Positions 1 to 10,951 are shown, counted from the first letter of the stretch. The stretch is 64,000 bases of DNA from an uncultured Oscillospiraceae bacterium (GCA_902478605.1 CABSLQ010000004.1:4962-68961), one strand, 5' to 3'. Notes: generated by a model from the letters alone, not told the origin. Numbers and translations: made by a program.

Positions 1-222
1 CAAGGCTTAATCCGACGCAATGCCCGCCCTGCCGCGTTCGGCTCGGCGGGAAGCGGCGTAAAAGCCCGAAGCGCTTTCAGGATCGGGCCGAAAGAAAATT
101 TTTTGTTTGTAAACGGAGGGAGGATGACGGGAGACGCAGCATATTTCCGTACCCATTTACGCAAAGGCTAACCGTAAGGGCAGCCGGATGAACCCCCATG
201 TAAAAGAAAGGAGATTTTGCAG
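1..222. other. leader region, no confident gene
   Basis: No gene is supported here. The first reading frame on the plus strand stays open from the window edge to a TAA at 169-171, but the translated product is Arg/Gly/Ala-rich, matches nothing I recognise and could be chance in GC-rich DNA. It could also be the end of a gene cut by the window edge. An AT-rich patch (about 95-115) and a good Shine-Dalgarno (AAAGGAG, 207-213) lead into the deacetylase gene at 223. Confidence 0.4.
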
Positions 223-921
223 ATGAACATATTGGTTTTCGGATGTCACCCCGACGATGTCGAGATAGCCTGCGCCGGGACGCTGGCAAAATGCGTGCGC
301 CGCGGGGACAAGGTTACCGTCTGCCATGTATGCAACGGAAACATGGGACATGTGGTGATTCCGCCGGATGAATTGAGGGAGATCCGGGCGGAAGAGGCGC
401 GGAAAGCTGGCGCACTGGCCGGTATCCGGGTTATTACGACGGATATCGGGGATATGCTGGCCAACGACGGGGATATGAGCCAGCGGGATCAGCTGGTCCG
501 GATTATCAAGGAAACGATGCCGGATCTGATCATTACCCATTCGCCCGACGATTACATGCCCGATCATGTGGCTGTGCAGAGGCTGGTTTTTAGCGCCTCG
601 TTTGCAGCGAGCTGCCCGCATTACGGCAGCGAAGGCGCGGCGGCGCTCACACCCCTGTATTATATGGACACCCTGGCGGGTATGAGCTTTTCCCCCACGG
701 AGTATGTGGATATCACCGACACCATCGAGCTGAAGCTGCAGATGCTGGAATGCCATGAAAGCCAGCTGAAGTGGATGCGCGATCACGACGGCATTGATTT
801 CGCCGATTTTGTCCGTACCTGCTCAAAGTTCCGGGGATATCAGTGCGGCGTGGCATATGCCGAAGCGTTTACCCAGGCCTATGTGTGGCCTAAAGTCACA
901 ACCAAACGGCTGCTGCCGTAA
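223..921 (+). CDS. PIG-L/LmbE family deacetylase
   Basis: Predicted zinc-dependent N-deacetylase of the PIG-L/LmbE family, which removes acetyl groups from N-acetylglucosamine-type substrates. The N-terminal motif GCHPDDVE (residues 8-15) carries the metal-binding His-Pro-Asp-Asp, and [10 protein letters not shown] near residue 110 supplies the third ligand region. About 232 residues, normal for the family. ATG 223 is preferred over the upstream TTG at 217 because the ribosome site AAAGGAG (207-213) is correctly spaced only for 223. It is the first gene of a four-gene operon with a NagB-like protein, a Gfo/Idh/MocA oxidoreductase and a TIM-barrel isomerase. I infer deacetylation of an N-acetylated sugar taken up by the cell. 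The substrate is unknown. Confidence 0.88.
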   Translation: MNILVFGCHPDDVEIACAGTLAKCVRRGDKVTVCHVCNGNMGHVVIPPDELREIRAEEARKAGALAGIRVITTDIGDMLANDGDMSQRDQLVRIIKETMPDLIITHSPDDYMPDHVAVQRLVFSASFAASCPHYGSEGAAALTPLYYMDTLAGMSFSPTEYVDITDTIELKLQMLECHESQLKWMRDHDGIDFADFVRTCSKFRGYQCGVAYAEAFTQAYVWPKVTTKRLLP

Positions 922-943
922 TATGTGGAAGGGAGATATAACC

Positions 944-1882
944 ATGGATTTTATGAGTACAGTGAAGGGCTCGATGCTCGAAGGCTTCTACCCGGCGGGA
1001 TGGGATATGGAACGGATCGACGCTTGCTGCGAAAAGGGTCTGCAGAAGGAGTCTTTTTGGCATCCCCGCTTTCAGCCGGTGAGCTGCGATACGTTAGCCG
1101 ATTTTGACACCTGCATGGGACATGAGATCGCATGGCAGATCAAACTCGCCCGGGATGAGGGAAAGAAGCTGGCCATCATTTTGCCGGTGGGTCCCATGGG
1201 CATGTACCGGTGGGCCGTATATTTCCTCCGCGAGTGGCAGGTTCCCTGCGATCATGTGTTTACCTTCAACATGGATGAGTGGGCCGATGCACAGGGCAAC
1301 ACGCTGCCGGCGGACAACACGGCGTCTTTTGAATACAGCATGAAGCGCGCTTTCTTCAACCCGCTGGGCGAGCTGACGGTGCCGCCGGCCCAACGCAATT
1401 TTGCCACGCGTGAAAACCTGCCCACATACCCGGAAAAGATCGCGGCACTCAAAAAAGAGGGCGCCCGGCTGGTTCTGGTGTTCGGTATTGGCCGCATGTG
1501 CCATATCGCTTTTTGGGAACCGCATTTTGCCGCGGAGTATGCCAACACGGAGGAATGGAAAAGCGCCTGTTACCGCCTGGGGGCGAAGCTGCATCCGCTC
1601 ACCATTGAGCAGAATTCCATTACCAGCTTTAAAAGCCGCACCACGCTGGTTCCCTGCACCGCCAACACCATTGGCCCCGGCCTTTTCTTACAGGCGGATT
1701 GGATCATCGGCGGGGCCGACGGCGCTTTGGGCCGCGGCATGAGCTGGCAGGGCATGAGCCTTCTCACCACCCTGCATTACGGGCCGGACATGCATATCCC
1801 CAGCACCTTTATGCCCACCATGCCCGGCAAGCTGTTTTTCCTGAAAGAGCTGGCCGGTCCGCTGGTGGCCGAGTGCAACTGA
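944..1882 (+). CDS. glucosamine-6-phosphate deaminase/isomerase-like protein
   Basis: Member of the NagB-type sugar isomerase superfamily, 312 residues (NagB itself is about 240-270). The start is the ATG at 944, behind GGGAG at 931-935, 22 bases after the deacetylase stop. FNMDEW (about 108-113) matches the NagB loop holding the general-base Asp. The active-site segment reads [13 protein letters not shown] (about 181-193) instead of the usual GIGxDGHIAFNEP. His187 and Glu192 are kept, but Met185 takes the place of the catalytic Asp (D141 in E. coli NagB). Canonical deaminase chemistry is therefore doubtful. Acting after the deacetylase, it may isomerise or deaminate a modified amino-sugar, or be a non-canonical paralogue. 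Confidence 0.8.
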   Translation: MDFMSTVKGSMLEGFYPAGWDMERIDACCEKGLQKESFWHPRFQPVSCDTLADFDTCMGHEIAWQIKLARDEGKKLAIILPVGPMGMYRWAVYFLREWQVPCDHVFTFNMDEWADAQGNTLPADNTASFEYSMKRAFFNPLGELTVPPAQRNFATRENLPTYPEKIAALKKEGARLVLVFGIGRMCHIAFWEPHFAAEYANTEEWKSACYRLGAKLHPLTIEQNSITSFKSRTTLVPCTANTIGPGLFLQADWIIGGADGALGRGMSWQGMSLLTTLHYGPDMHIPSTFMPTMPGKLFFLKELAGPLVAECN

Positions 1883-1898
1883 ACAGGAGTGAAAAAAC

Positions 1899-2918
1899 AT
1901 GATCCATGTCGCCCTTGTCGGATTCGGAGGCATCGCCCAATCGGCGCATCTGCCGGCATATCAGGCGCTGGAAAAGCTAGGAAAGGCACGGCTTGTCGCG
2001 GCCTGCGACGTGGATGCCAAGCGGTTTGCCGTTAAGCCGGAGATCAATATCCGCGCGGGGGAAGCCGGCCAGTCGGACATACATTTTTACACGGATCTGG
2101 ATACGATGCTTGCCGCGGAAACCGTGGATATGCTGGATGTGTGCCTGCCCACCTATCTGCACGCCCCCACGGCGCTCCGGCTGCTGAAAGACGGGTATCA
2201 CGTTTTATGTGAAAAGCCGATGGCGCTGCACGATGCCGATTGCCAGGCCATGATAGAAGCGGCCGCCGCCTCTCGGAAAAAGCTGATGATCGGGCAATGC
2301 CTGCGGTTCTCCGCCCCGTACCTGTATATAAAGGAGCTGGCAGCCTCCGGGGAATACGGGCGTCCGCTGTCGGCGACATTCCGCCGCTTCAGCGGACCGC
2401 CGATCTGGGGATGGGAAAACTGGTTTATGGATAAAAGCAAGTCCGGCGGCTGCCTGCTGGACATGCACATTCACGACGTGGATGCGGCGCGTTTTCTCTT
2501 CGGTGAACCCAAGGAGGTATCCTGTGTAACCCAGGATGTGTACAGCGGACTGGACATTGTGCATTCCCGCCTGTATTACGAGGATTTTTCCGTTCTGGCC
2601 ATCGGCGATTGGTCCCAGGAGTCGGTGGAATTCACGGCGGATTACCGGGTGGCTTTTGAAAAAGCCACCGTTATCTATGAAAACGGCACGGTTAAGACCT
2701 GCCCCCGGGGCGGCACCCCGTTTACTCCCACGCTGGAGGATACGGACATGTACCAGGGGGAGATTGAGGCGTTGGTTGACGCCATCGCGGCGCAGGGGGA
2801 CGAGAGGCTCGTCTCACCGGAAAGCGCTGCCGCTTCCGTAAGAATGGCAGGCATACTCCGGGAAAGCGCAAAGCAGGGCGGAAAACGCCTGCCCTTTGGG
2901 AAGGAGAAAAAGGTATGA
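1899..2918 (+). CDS. Gfo/Idh/MocA family oxidoreductase
   Basis: NAD(P)-dependent sugar or inositol-type dehydrogenase, 339 residues. The N-terminal Rossmann fold begins VALVGFGGIAQSAHLPAY, and the family EKP motif (CEKPMALHDAD) lies near residue 105-115 with the conserved Lys. The C-terminal half has the typical open beta-sheet domain, including a DMHIHDVDAARFLFG segment like the family's D-x-x-x-H-x-x-D region. Its last four bases overlap the next gene (ATGA), so the two are translationally coupled. Role inferred: oxidation or epimerisation at one carbon of the sugar handled by this operon. The substrate cannot be told from sequence. Confidence 0.9.
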   Translation: MIHVALVGFGGIAQSAHLPAYQALEKLGKARLVAACDVDAKRFAVKPEINIRAGEAGQSDIHFYTDLDTMLAAETVDMLDVCLPTYLHAPTALRLLKDGYHVLCEKPMALHDADCQAMIEAAAASRKKLMIGQCLRFSAPYLYIKELAASGEYGRPLSATFRRFSGPPIWGWENWFMDKSKSGGCLLDMHIHDVDAARFLFGEPKEVSCVTQDVYSGLDIVHSRLYYEDFSVLAIGDWSQESVEFTADYRVAFEKATVIYENGTVKTCPRGGTPFTPTLEDTDMYQGEIEALVDAIAAQGDERLVSPESAAASVRMAGILRESAKQGGKRLPFGKEKKV

Positions 2919-3733
2919 AAATCGGTGTGCTGATTTCCATCAACCGATCCACCGACATTGCGCAGGAATTCCGGAAGGTGCGGGATTTGGACCTGCAGTC
3001 CTGCCAGGTGTGCATGTGGGATCCGTCTTTGTATACGGAGGAGGTCGCTTCGGCGATCCAAAAAGCGGCGGCCGATACCGGGATCGGGATCTCCACCCTC
3101 TGGGCGGGATGGAGCGGACCGGCCGTGTGGGACTTTTATGAGGGTCCCATCACGCTGGGATTGGTGCCGGCGGCCTATCGGGCCCACCGCGCACAGGAGC
3201 TCTGCGCTGCCAGCGATTTTGCTGTAAAGCTGGGCGTGGAAAATATCGCCAGCCATGTGGGATTTTTGCCCGAGAACCCCAATGACCCCGACTTTATGGG
3301 CGTGATCGCCGTCCTGCGGTATGTGACCGGGTATATGCGGGACAGAGGACAGCATTTTTTGTTCGAAACGGGTCAGGAAACACCGACCACCCTTGTCCGC
3401 GCCATGGAAGAAGTGGGAACGGGCAATATAGGCGTCAATTTTGATACCGCCAACCTGATCCTGTATGGGAAAGCGGCAACCCCAGACGCGGCACGGCTTT
3501 TGGCCAAGTATGTCCGGGACGTGCACTGCAAGGATGGTCTGTTCCCCACAGACGGGCGCTATCTGGGAAAGGAAGTGCCGCTGGGCCAGGGGCGTGCAGA
3601 CATGCCGTCCACCCTGCGCATACTGCTGGAAGCGGGGTATCAGGGTCCTCTGACGATCGAACGGGAGATTTCCGGGGAGGAGCAGATTCGCGATATTCTG
3701 ATGGCGCGCGATTATCTGAGGTCCTTGTTGTAA
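2915..3733 (+). CDS. sugar phosphate isomerase/epimerase (TIM barrel)
   Basis: AP-endonuclease-2-like TIM barrel family (xylose isomerase-like), 272 residues, usual length. Metal-ligand motifs include NFDTANLILYG (about 173-183), DVHCKDG (about 204-210, the H-x-K-D signature) and a C-terminal TIEREI glutamate. Starts inside the stop of the oxidoreductase (ATGA overlap), completing the four-gene operon that ends at the hairpin at 3866-3905. A second gene of the same family is paired with another Gfo/Idh/MocA gene at 45.7-47.6 kb. Reaction inferred: isomerisation or epimerisation of a keto-sugar intermediate. Confidence 0.88.
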   Translation: MKIGVLISINRSTDIAQEFRKVRDLDLQSCQVCMWDPSLYTEEVASAIQKAAADTGIGISTLWAGWSGPAVWDFYEGPITLGLVPAAYRAHRAQELCAASDFAVKLGVENIASHVGFLPENPNDPDFMGVIAVLRYVTGYMRDRGQHFLFETGQETPTTLVRAMEEVGTGNIGVNFDTANLILYGKAATPDAARLLAKYVRDVHCKDGLFPTDGRYLGKEVPLGQGRADMPSTLRILLEAGYQGPLTIEREISGEEQIRDILMARDYLRSLL

Positions 3734-3865
3734 AGGAAGACGTGCAGGAAAAGGGCTTGCCATTCGCGTTGCGTCCAGCTGCACGACACGCGTCCCCTGG
3801 CGGCCGTTTGCCACGCTGCACGGAAACGCGCTGCCAGGATACAGTCCGGCAGCGCCCATGAAAAA

Positions 3866-3905
3866 GGAGCCCGCGAACCACCATGGTGGCCCGCGGGCTC
3901 CTTTT
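3866..3905. terminator. bidirectional terminator
   Basis: Ten-base stem GGAGCCCGCG (3866-3875) pairs with CGCGGGCTCC (3892-3901); the loop contains the palindrome CCACCATGGTGG. It has a T run on the plus side and an A run (T run on the minus strand) on the other. It lies between the convergent sugar operon and lepA and can serve both. The surrounding 3734-3981 has no other supported gene. Confidence 0.85.
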
Positions 3906-3981
3906 CTCCGGTACGCTGTATATTTTGGCAGGCTGCAGCGGCCGTCCCCTCATTCGCCGCCCGCCGGCGGGAAAGCGTATA

Positions 3982-5793
<1,812 letters not shown>

Positions 5794-5861
5794 ATTCAAC
5801 ACCTCAATTAAACAAGAATGGAAAAGCCGGCACATGCGGCCGCCGCATAGGCAACGTCTTT

Positions 5862-6797
5862 CTAGCGGGGCGGGCGGATTTCGTCGGTGCGGTGGGCAAT
5901 GATGTACTTCGGGCGGCCCTTAACCTCGTCGTAAATCCGAGCGATGTAGTGCCCGATGATGCCGAGGCTTATCATGATGCCGCCCCCGATGATGAGCAGC
6001 AGCAGGATAACGGTGGTGAACCCTTCCACCGCGCGGCCGAGCAGAAAACGCACGAGCGTCTGGATCCCCAGTATGGCCGACACGAGCAGCAGGATTATCC
6101 CGATGAGGGTCACGAGCTGCAGCGGCACGGTGGTGAAGGAGGTGATGTTCTGTACCGCGTATTTCATCAGGCCGCGCACCGACCATTTGGATGTGCCGGC
6201 CTGCCGCTGGGCCACCTCAAACTCCACCGTCGCCGTGCGGAATCCCGCCCAGAAGGACAGAGCCCGGAAAAAGGTATCCTTTTCGGGCAGAGCCGTCAGC
6301 ACGTCCACCACCTTGCGGTCGAGCAGCTTGAAATCGGAGGAGGATTTCATATCCACCCGGGTGCATTTGCTGATGAGCTTGTAAAACAGGCCGGCCGAGC
6401 ATTTGTAAAAGAGGCTCTCTTTGCCACGGCTGGCCTTTTTGCCCTCCACGACCTCGTATCCCTGCCGCCACAGCTCGTACATCTGGGGCACGCACTCGGG
6501 CGGAAACTGCATATCGCAGTCGAGCAGCACGCAGCAGTCGCCGCGCGCCTCGCTGAGCCCGGCGAAAATGGCGGCCTCCTTGCCGAAGTTGCGGCTGAAG
6601 CTCACCCCGCGCACACGGGGATTCTCATGGCTCGCCTCTTCGATCAGCCGAAACGTGTTGTCCTTCGACCCGTCGTCGATGAAAACGCATTCATACGCAA
6701 TGCCCGCCCCTTCCAGCACCTGCGCCACGCGGCGCGCGGTCAGGGCGATATTGGCCTCCTCGTTGTAGGAGGGGATGATCACGGACAGAAGGCTCAC
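5862..6797 (-). CDS. family 2 glycosyltransferase, polyprenyl-phosphate type
   Basis: Membrane glycosyltransferase of the DPM1/GtrB/YkcC type that moves a sugar from a nucleotide donor to a polyprenyl phosphate. The N-terminal GT-A domain begins [22 protein letters not shown] and DCDMQFPPE supply nucleotide-sugar and metal contacts. Two C-terminal membrane segments (about 230-255 and 265-290) end in the typical [18 protein letters not shown] tail. 311 residues, normal. The start is a GTG. It faces the phosphohexomutase at 6959 across a compact divergent promoter region, which fits supply of an activated sugar for envelope glycosylation. A paralogue lies at 10971. Confidence 0.9.
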   Translation of the reverse strand: MSLLSVIIPSYNEEANIALTARRVAQVLEGAGIAYECVFIDDGSKDNTFRLIEEASHENPRVRGVSFSRNFGKEAAIFAGLSEARGDCCVLLDCDMQFPPECVPQMYELWRQGYEVVEGKKASRGKESLFYKCSAGLFYKLISKCTRVDMKSSSDFKLLDRKVVDVLTALPEKDTFFRALSFWAGFRTATVEFEVAQRQAGTSKWSVRGLMKYAVQNITSFTTVPLQLVTLIGIILLLVSAILGIQTLVRFLLGRAVEGFTTVILLLLIIGGGIMISLGIIGHYIARIYDEVKGRPKYIIAHRTDEIRPPR

Positions 6798-6832
6798 GGT
6801 CGTCGTCCCCTTTCCTGACTGGTTGTCCTATT

Positions 6833-6861
6833 AGTATACCGCATTCCGGCCATCGTTTCAA
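6833..6861 (-). promoter_or_regulatory. sigma-A type promoter for the glycosyltransferase-lepA unit
   Basis: On the minus strand TTGAAA (6861-6856) is followed, after exactly 17 bases, by TATACT (6838-6833). It lies about 35 bases before the glycosyltransferase start and 33 bases from the divergent promoter at 6895. Confidence 0.7.
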
Positions 6862-6894
6862 CCTTTTCCCGCGGCGGATGTCGCGCGATTGGAA

Positions 6895-6923
6895 TTGCAA
6901 AACCGGGCAGTTGCCGTTATAAT
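6895..6923 (+). promoter_or_regulatory. sigma-A type promoter for the phosphohexomutase
   Basis: TTGCAA (6895-6900), a 17-base spacer and a perfect TATAAT (6918-6923), 35 bases before the ATG at 6959. A strong ribosome site, GGAAGGA, lies just before that start. Confidence 0.75.
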
Positions 6924-6958
6924 AGGGGAAGAACACCGGAGAAAAGGAAGGAACAGCC

Positions 6959-8467
6959 ATGGCATCAATCGACTGGAAGCATTTTAAAAGCGGAACCGAT
7001 ATCCGCGGCGTCGCCCTGGACGGCGTGGAGGGACAGCCGCTCGATTTGACCGATGAGGCGGTGGGCCGCATGGCCGCGGCCTTTGCCTGCTGGCTGTCCG
7101 AACGGACGGGCAAGCCGGCCGATAAGCTCACCGTGTCGCTTGGCCGGGACAGCCGTCTGTCCGGCCCGCGTCTGCGCGATGCCGTGACCGGCGCCCTGAC
7201 CGGCGCGGGGGTGACGGTGCTCGACTGCGGGCTTGCGTCCACGCCGGCGATGTTCATGACCACGGTGGATCTCGGCTGCGACGGCGCAATCCAGCTGACG
7301 GCCAGCCACCATCCCTATTACCGCAACGGTCTCAAATTCTTCCTGCCCGCGGGCGGGCTGGAGGGCGGGGACATCACCGCCATTCTCACCCTCGCCGAAG
7401 AAGGCCGCACCTGTCCCCCGGCGGCGGGCGCCGTGCGGCCGGTGGATTATATGGGCCAGTATGCCGCGCGTCTGCGCCGGCTCATCTGCGAGGGGGTAAA
7501 CGCCGAGGATTACGATCATCCGCTCGCCGGCTTTCACGTGGTGGTGGATGCGGGCAATGGCGCGGGCGGCTTTTACGCCACCGACGTGCTGGCTCCGCTG
7601 GGGGCCGATATCACCGGCAGCCAGTTTCTCGAGCCGGACGGCCGTTTTCCCAATCATATCCCCAACCCGGAGGCTCCCGAGGCGATGGCGTCGATTTGCG
7701 CCGCGACGGTGCAGGCAGGCGCCGACCTGGGCGTGATTTTTGACACCGATGTGGATCGCGCAGGCTGTGTCGGCGCCGACGGGAAAGAGATCAACCGCAA
7801 CCGGCTCATTGCCCTGGCGGCGGCGATCGTACTCGAAAACGCGCCGGGCGGGACCATCGTAACCGATTCGGTCACCTCGAGCGGGCTCAAAACCTTCATC
7901 GAGCAGGAACTCGGCGGGGTGCACTGCCGGTTCAAGCGGGGCTATAAAAATGTCATCAACGAGGCGCTGCGCCTGAACGCGGCGGGGATACACGCGCCGC
8001 TTGCCATCGAGACATCGGGGCATGCCGCGCTGGAAGAGAATTATTTTCTGGACGACGGCGCCTATCTCATCACCAAGATTCTCATCAAAGCGGCACAATT
8101 GCGCCGCAGCGGGCAGCGGCTGGAGGATCTCATCGCCGCACTGGAGGAGCCGGCCGAGGGCGTGGAGCTGCGCTTTGCGATACGGGAAAGCGATTTCGCT
8201 TCCTACGGCCGGGCGGTGCTGGGCCGGCTGGAGGATTACGTGCGGGCAAACGGCTGGGAGCTGGCGGACGACAGCCGGGAAGGGGTGCGCGCCACGGTGG
8301 ACGACGGCTGGCTGCTGCTGCGGCTGAGCGTACACGACCCGGTGATGCCGCTCAATATCGAGAGCGGGCACGTCGGCGGCTGCCGCGAAATCGCGGCGAA
8401 GCTGGCCCCGTTTATGGCGCAGCAGGACGGGCTGGATAAGAGCCAGCTGGACGCGTATCTGCAGTAA
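6959..8467 (+). CDS. phosphomannomutase/phosphoglucomutase family protein
   Basis: Alpha-D-phosphohexomutase (about 502 residues) that interconverts hexose-1- and hexose-6-phosphates through a phosphoserine. The phosphoserine loop reads TASHHPYYRNG (about 112-122); most relatives have TASHNP, so the Asn after His is replaced by His. The metal loop DTDVDRAGCV (about 262-271) and sugar-binding ETSGH (about 344-348) are intact. A final FMAQQ..LDKSQ tail follows domain IV. It is transcribed from its own promoter, divergent from a polyprenyl-phosphate glycosyltransferase, so it may feed sugar-1-phosphate into envelope polymers. Sugar specificity is not readable. Confidence 0.87.
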   Translation: MASIDWKHFKSGTDIRGVALDGVEGQPLDLTDEAVGRMAAAFACWLSERTGKPADKLTVSLGRDSRLSGPRLRDAVTGALTGAGVTVLDCGLASTPAMFMTTVDLGCDGAIQLTASHHPYYRNGLKFFLPAGGLEGGDITAILTLAEEGRTCPPAAGAVRPVDYMGQYAARLRRLICEGVNAEDYDHPLAGFHVVVDAGNGAGGFYATDVLAPLGADITGSQFLEPDGRFPNHIPNPEAPEAMASICAATVQAGADLGVIFDTDVDRAGCVGADGKEINRNRLIALAAAIVLENAPGGTIVTDSVTSSGLKTFIEQELGGVHCRFKRGYKNVINEALRLNAAGIHAPLAIETSGHAALEENYFLDDGAYLITKILIKAAQLRRSGQRLEDLIAALEEPAEGVELRFAIRESDFASYGRAVLGRLEDYVRANGWELADDSREGVRATVDDGWLLLRLSVHDPVMPLNIESGHVGGCREIAAKLAPFMAQQDGLDKSQLDAYLQ

Positions 8468-8572
8468 GCGTGGCGGAAGAACGGATGATAGGCGGAGCAC
8501 ATGAACGGCTCCGCTTAGGGAACCGGATCGCGGCGCAGGCCCGGCCTGCGCGGGAAAGGCAGGAGTAAAAGC

Positions 8573-9505
8573 ATGGACTGGACAGAGGTGCGTATCCTGG
8601 TGGCGGCGGCCGACGCCGACCGGGCGGCGGATATCGCCAACATGGTGGTGCCCTACGGCCTGTATATCGAGGATTACAGCGATTTGGAGCAGGGGGCGCG
8701 GGAAATCGCCCACATCGATCTCATTGACGAGGAGCTGCTCGCCCGGGATCGCACCCGCGCGACGCTGCATGTGTATATCTCGCCCGAGGAATCCCCGGCC
8801 GAGGCAGTCGCCTTCCTGCGCGAGCGGTTCACGGCCGCGGGGATCGGGCACGAACTGCTCACCTTTGAGGTAAACGAGCAGGACTGGGCCAACAACTGGA
8901 AAGCGTATTTCAAGCCGCTGCCCGTGGGGGACAGGCTGCTCATCCGCCCCACCTGGGAAACGGTGGAGCAGCCGGGCGATCGGGCGGTGCTGTCCATCGA
9001 CCCGGGCATGGCCTTCGGCACGGGCGGGCACGATACCACCCGTCTGGTGCTCGAGACGCTGGAACGCTATATCACGCCGGGCTGCCGGATGCTGGACGTG
9101 GGCTGCGGCAGCGGGATTTTGTCCATCGCGGCGCTGCTGCTCGGCGCAGGGCAGGCCGTCGGGGTGGACATCGATGCGCTCGCCGTTAAGACGGCGAGAG
9201 AAAATGGGCAGCTGAACGGTTTTGAGGAACCGCGGCTCATCGTGCGGCAGGGGGATTTGGTCGATAAGGTGGAGGGACAGTACGAGGTGGTGGCGGCCAA
9301 TATCGTGGCCGATGCCATCATCGCCCTCTCCCCTGCCATTCCGCGGTTTTTGAAGCCCGGCGGCGTCTACATTGTATCGGGTATCATTGATACCCGGGAA
9401 GCCGACGTGATGGCCGCGGTGACGGCGTGCGGCTTCGCGGTAGAGGCGCGGCATGAGCATGGCGGCTGGCTGTGCCTGGTGCTGCGGACGGAGACGGCAT
9501 CATGA
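8573..9505 (+). CDS. prmA: ribosomal protein L11 methyltransferase
   Basis: SAM-dependent methyltransferase that trimethylates ribosomal protein L11. 310 residues, normal length. The N-terminal L11-recognition domain is followed by the linker and the methyltransferase core with FGTGGHDTT and the SAM-binding motif MLDVGCGSGILSIAALLLGA (about 165-185). AANIVAD matches the conserved NIxA region. The stop overlaps the next start (ATGA), and the genes run prmA-tcdA-rsmE, an RNA/ribosome modification operon. A short palindrome (8533-8551) sits in the 105-base leader between the phosphomutase and this gene. Confidence 0.95.
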   Translation: MDWTEVRILVAAADADRAADIANMVVPYGLYIEDYSDLEQGAREIAHIDLIDEELLARDRTRATLHVYISPEESPAEAVAFLRERFTAAGIGHELLTFEVNEQDWANNWKAYFKPLPVGDRLLIRPTWETVEQPGDRAVLSIDPGMAFGTGGHDTTRLVLETLERYITPGCRMLDVGCGSGILSIAALLLGAGQAVGVDIDALAVKTARENGQLNGFEEPRLIVRQGDLVDKVEGQYEVVAANIVADAIIALSPAIPRFLKPGGVYIVSGIIDTREADVMAAVTACGFAVEARHEHGGWLCLVLRTETAS

Positions 9506-10227
9506 CGGGAGACTGGCAGGCGCGTTCGGCCATGCTGCTGGGCGATGCCGCGGTGCAGCGGCTGCGCGCGGCATCGGTGGCGGTGTTCGGTCTGGGCGGC
9601 GTGGGCTCCTATACGGCGGAGGCCCTGGCCCGCGCCGGAATAGGCCGGCTGGTGCTCGTCGACGGGGACACCGTGTCGGATACCAACCGCAACCGCCAGC
9701 TGGTGGCGCTGTGTTCCACCGTGGGGCAGCCCAAGGCGGAGGTGATGGCTGCCCGCGTGCGGGACATCAACCCGGACTGCCGGGCGGAGGCGCACACCGT
9801 CTTTTATCTGCCCGGCGAGGGGCAGGGGCTGGTGGACGGCTGCGATTTTGTGGCGGACGCCGTGGACACGGTGGCGGCCAAGCTGGCCCTCGCGGAGGAG
9901 TGCACCGCCAAGGGCATTCCTCTCATCAGCGCCATGGGCTGTGGCAACAAGCTGGATCCCACCCGGTTCCGGGTGGCGGATATCACCAAAACGAGCGTGT
10001 GCCCCCTTTGCCGCATCATGCGGCGGGAGCTCAAAAACCGGGGGATCGCCCATCTGCCGGTGGTGTTTTCGGACGAGCCGCCGCGGCGTCCCGCGGCGGA
10101 ACCGGCCGAAGAGGAAAAACGAACGGGCAAGCACGCCCTGCCCGGCAGCGTATCCTTTGTGCCGTCGGTGGCGGGGCTGATTCTGGCGGGCGAAATCATC
10201 CGGCGGCTGGCCGGCGTGGAGGAGTGA
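9502..10227 (+). CDS. tcdA: tRNA threonylcarbamoyladenosine dehydratase
   Basis: E1-like (ThiF/MoeB/HesA) ATP-dependent enzyme that cyclises t6A37 in tRNAs to ct6A. About 241 residues from the ATG at 9502, which overlaps the prmA stop. Adenylation motif VFGLGGVGSY (about 30-39), DGDTVSDTNRNRQ (about 54-66, the Asp and Arg contacts) and a PLCRIMRRELK segment are typical of TcdA. It ends four bases before rsmE. Related MoeB/ThiF proteins are possible, but the RNRQ signature, size and lack of thiamine or molybdopterin genes favour TcdA. Confidence 0.9.
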   Translation: MTGDWQARSAMLLGDAAVQRLRAASVAVFGLGGVGSYTAEALARAGIGRLVLVDGDTVSDTNRNRQLVALCSTVGQPKAEVMAARVRDINPDCRAEAHTVFYLPGEGQGLVDGCDFVADAVDTVAAKLALAEECTAKGIPLISAMGCGNKLDPTRFRVADITKTSVCPLCRIMRRELKNRGIAHLPVVFSDEPPRRPAAEPAEEEKRTGKHALPGSVSFVPSVAGLILAGEIIRRLAGVEE

Positions 10228-10231
10228 GAGG

Positions 10232-10951
10232 ATGCCGCGGTTTTTCCTGGATTTTGCGGGCGGCGGGGAGGCGGTGATCACCGGCGCCGATGCGGCCCAT
10301 ATCGCCAAATCGCTGCGCATGCGCCCGGGCGATCCGATTACCCTGTGCGACGGCCGCGGCACCGATTACGCCGGCGTGATAAAGGAGATCGGTGTGCAGA
10401 CGGTGACCGTGCGGGTGGAGGGGGCCTCCCCCACCCTGTCCGAGCCGTCGCTGGCGGTGACATTGTACCAGGGGCTGCCCAAGGGCGACAAGATGGATTT
10501 CATCGTGCAGAAGGCGGTGGAGCTGGGCGTGACGGCCATCGTGCCGGTGGCCACGCGGCGCAGTGTCGTGCGGCTGGACGACAAGGCGGACAGAAAACGC
10601 GAGCGGTGGCAGCGCATCGCCGACGAGGCGGCCGGCCAATGCGGACGGGGTATTCTGCCGCAGGTGGAGCCGCCCGTCCCCTTCGCCCGGGCGGTGGAGC
10701 GGCTGCGGGAGGAAACGGCCGTGATCCTGTATGAAGGCGGCGGCCGGCCGCTGCGCGAGCTGGTATCCCCTGGGGTGCGGCAGCTGTCCATGATGGTGGG
10801 CCCGGAGGGCGGCTTTGAACCGGACGAGGTGGAAGCCGTTCGGGAGGCCGGCGGCGCGGTGGCGACGCTCGGCCCCCGCATATTGCGGTGCGAGACCGCA
10901 CCGCTCGCCGCGCTGGCCGTGGCGATGCAGCTCAGCGGCAATCTGGAATGA
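10232..10951 (+). CDS. rsmE: 16S rRNA m3U1498 methyltransferase
   Basis: SPOUT-class methyltransferase that N3-methylates U1498 of 16S rRNA. 239 residues, standard. The N-terminal PUA-like domain (MPRFFLD ... HIAKSLRMRPGD) is followed by the knotted SAM-binding region with QKAVELGVTAIVPVATRRSVV and the diagnostic MMVGPEGGFEPDEV (about 187-200) and LGPRILRCETAPLAAL (about 214-229) motifs. Third gene of the prmA-tcdA-rsmE operon. Confidence 0.95.
   Translation: MPRFFLDFAGGGEAVITGADAAHIAKSLRMRPGDPITLCDGRGTDYAGVIKEIGVQTVTVRVEGASPTLSEPSLAVTLYQGLPKGDKMDFIVQKAVELGVTAIVPVATRRSVVRLDDKADRKRERWQRIADEAAGQCGRGILPQVEPPVPFARAVERLREETAVILYEGGGRPLRELVSPGVRQLSMMVGPEGGFEPDEVEAVREAGGAVATLGPRILRCETAPLAALAVAMQLSGNLE

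Noticed and set aside
1..171. Plus-strand frame open from the window edge to TAA at 169-171
   Set aside because: Arg/Gly/Ala-rich product without recognisable motif; could be chance in GC-rich DNA. Mentioned only in the leader region entry.
8533..8551. Palindrome GCGCAGGC/GCCTGCGC before prmA as a terminator
   Set aside because: Short stem without a T run; kept only as a remark in the prmA entry.
6965..9460. 831-codon minus-strand open frame opposite the phosphomutase and prmA
   Set aside because: It spans two clear genes and the gap between them; composition is that of an antisense shadow.
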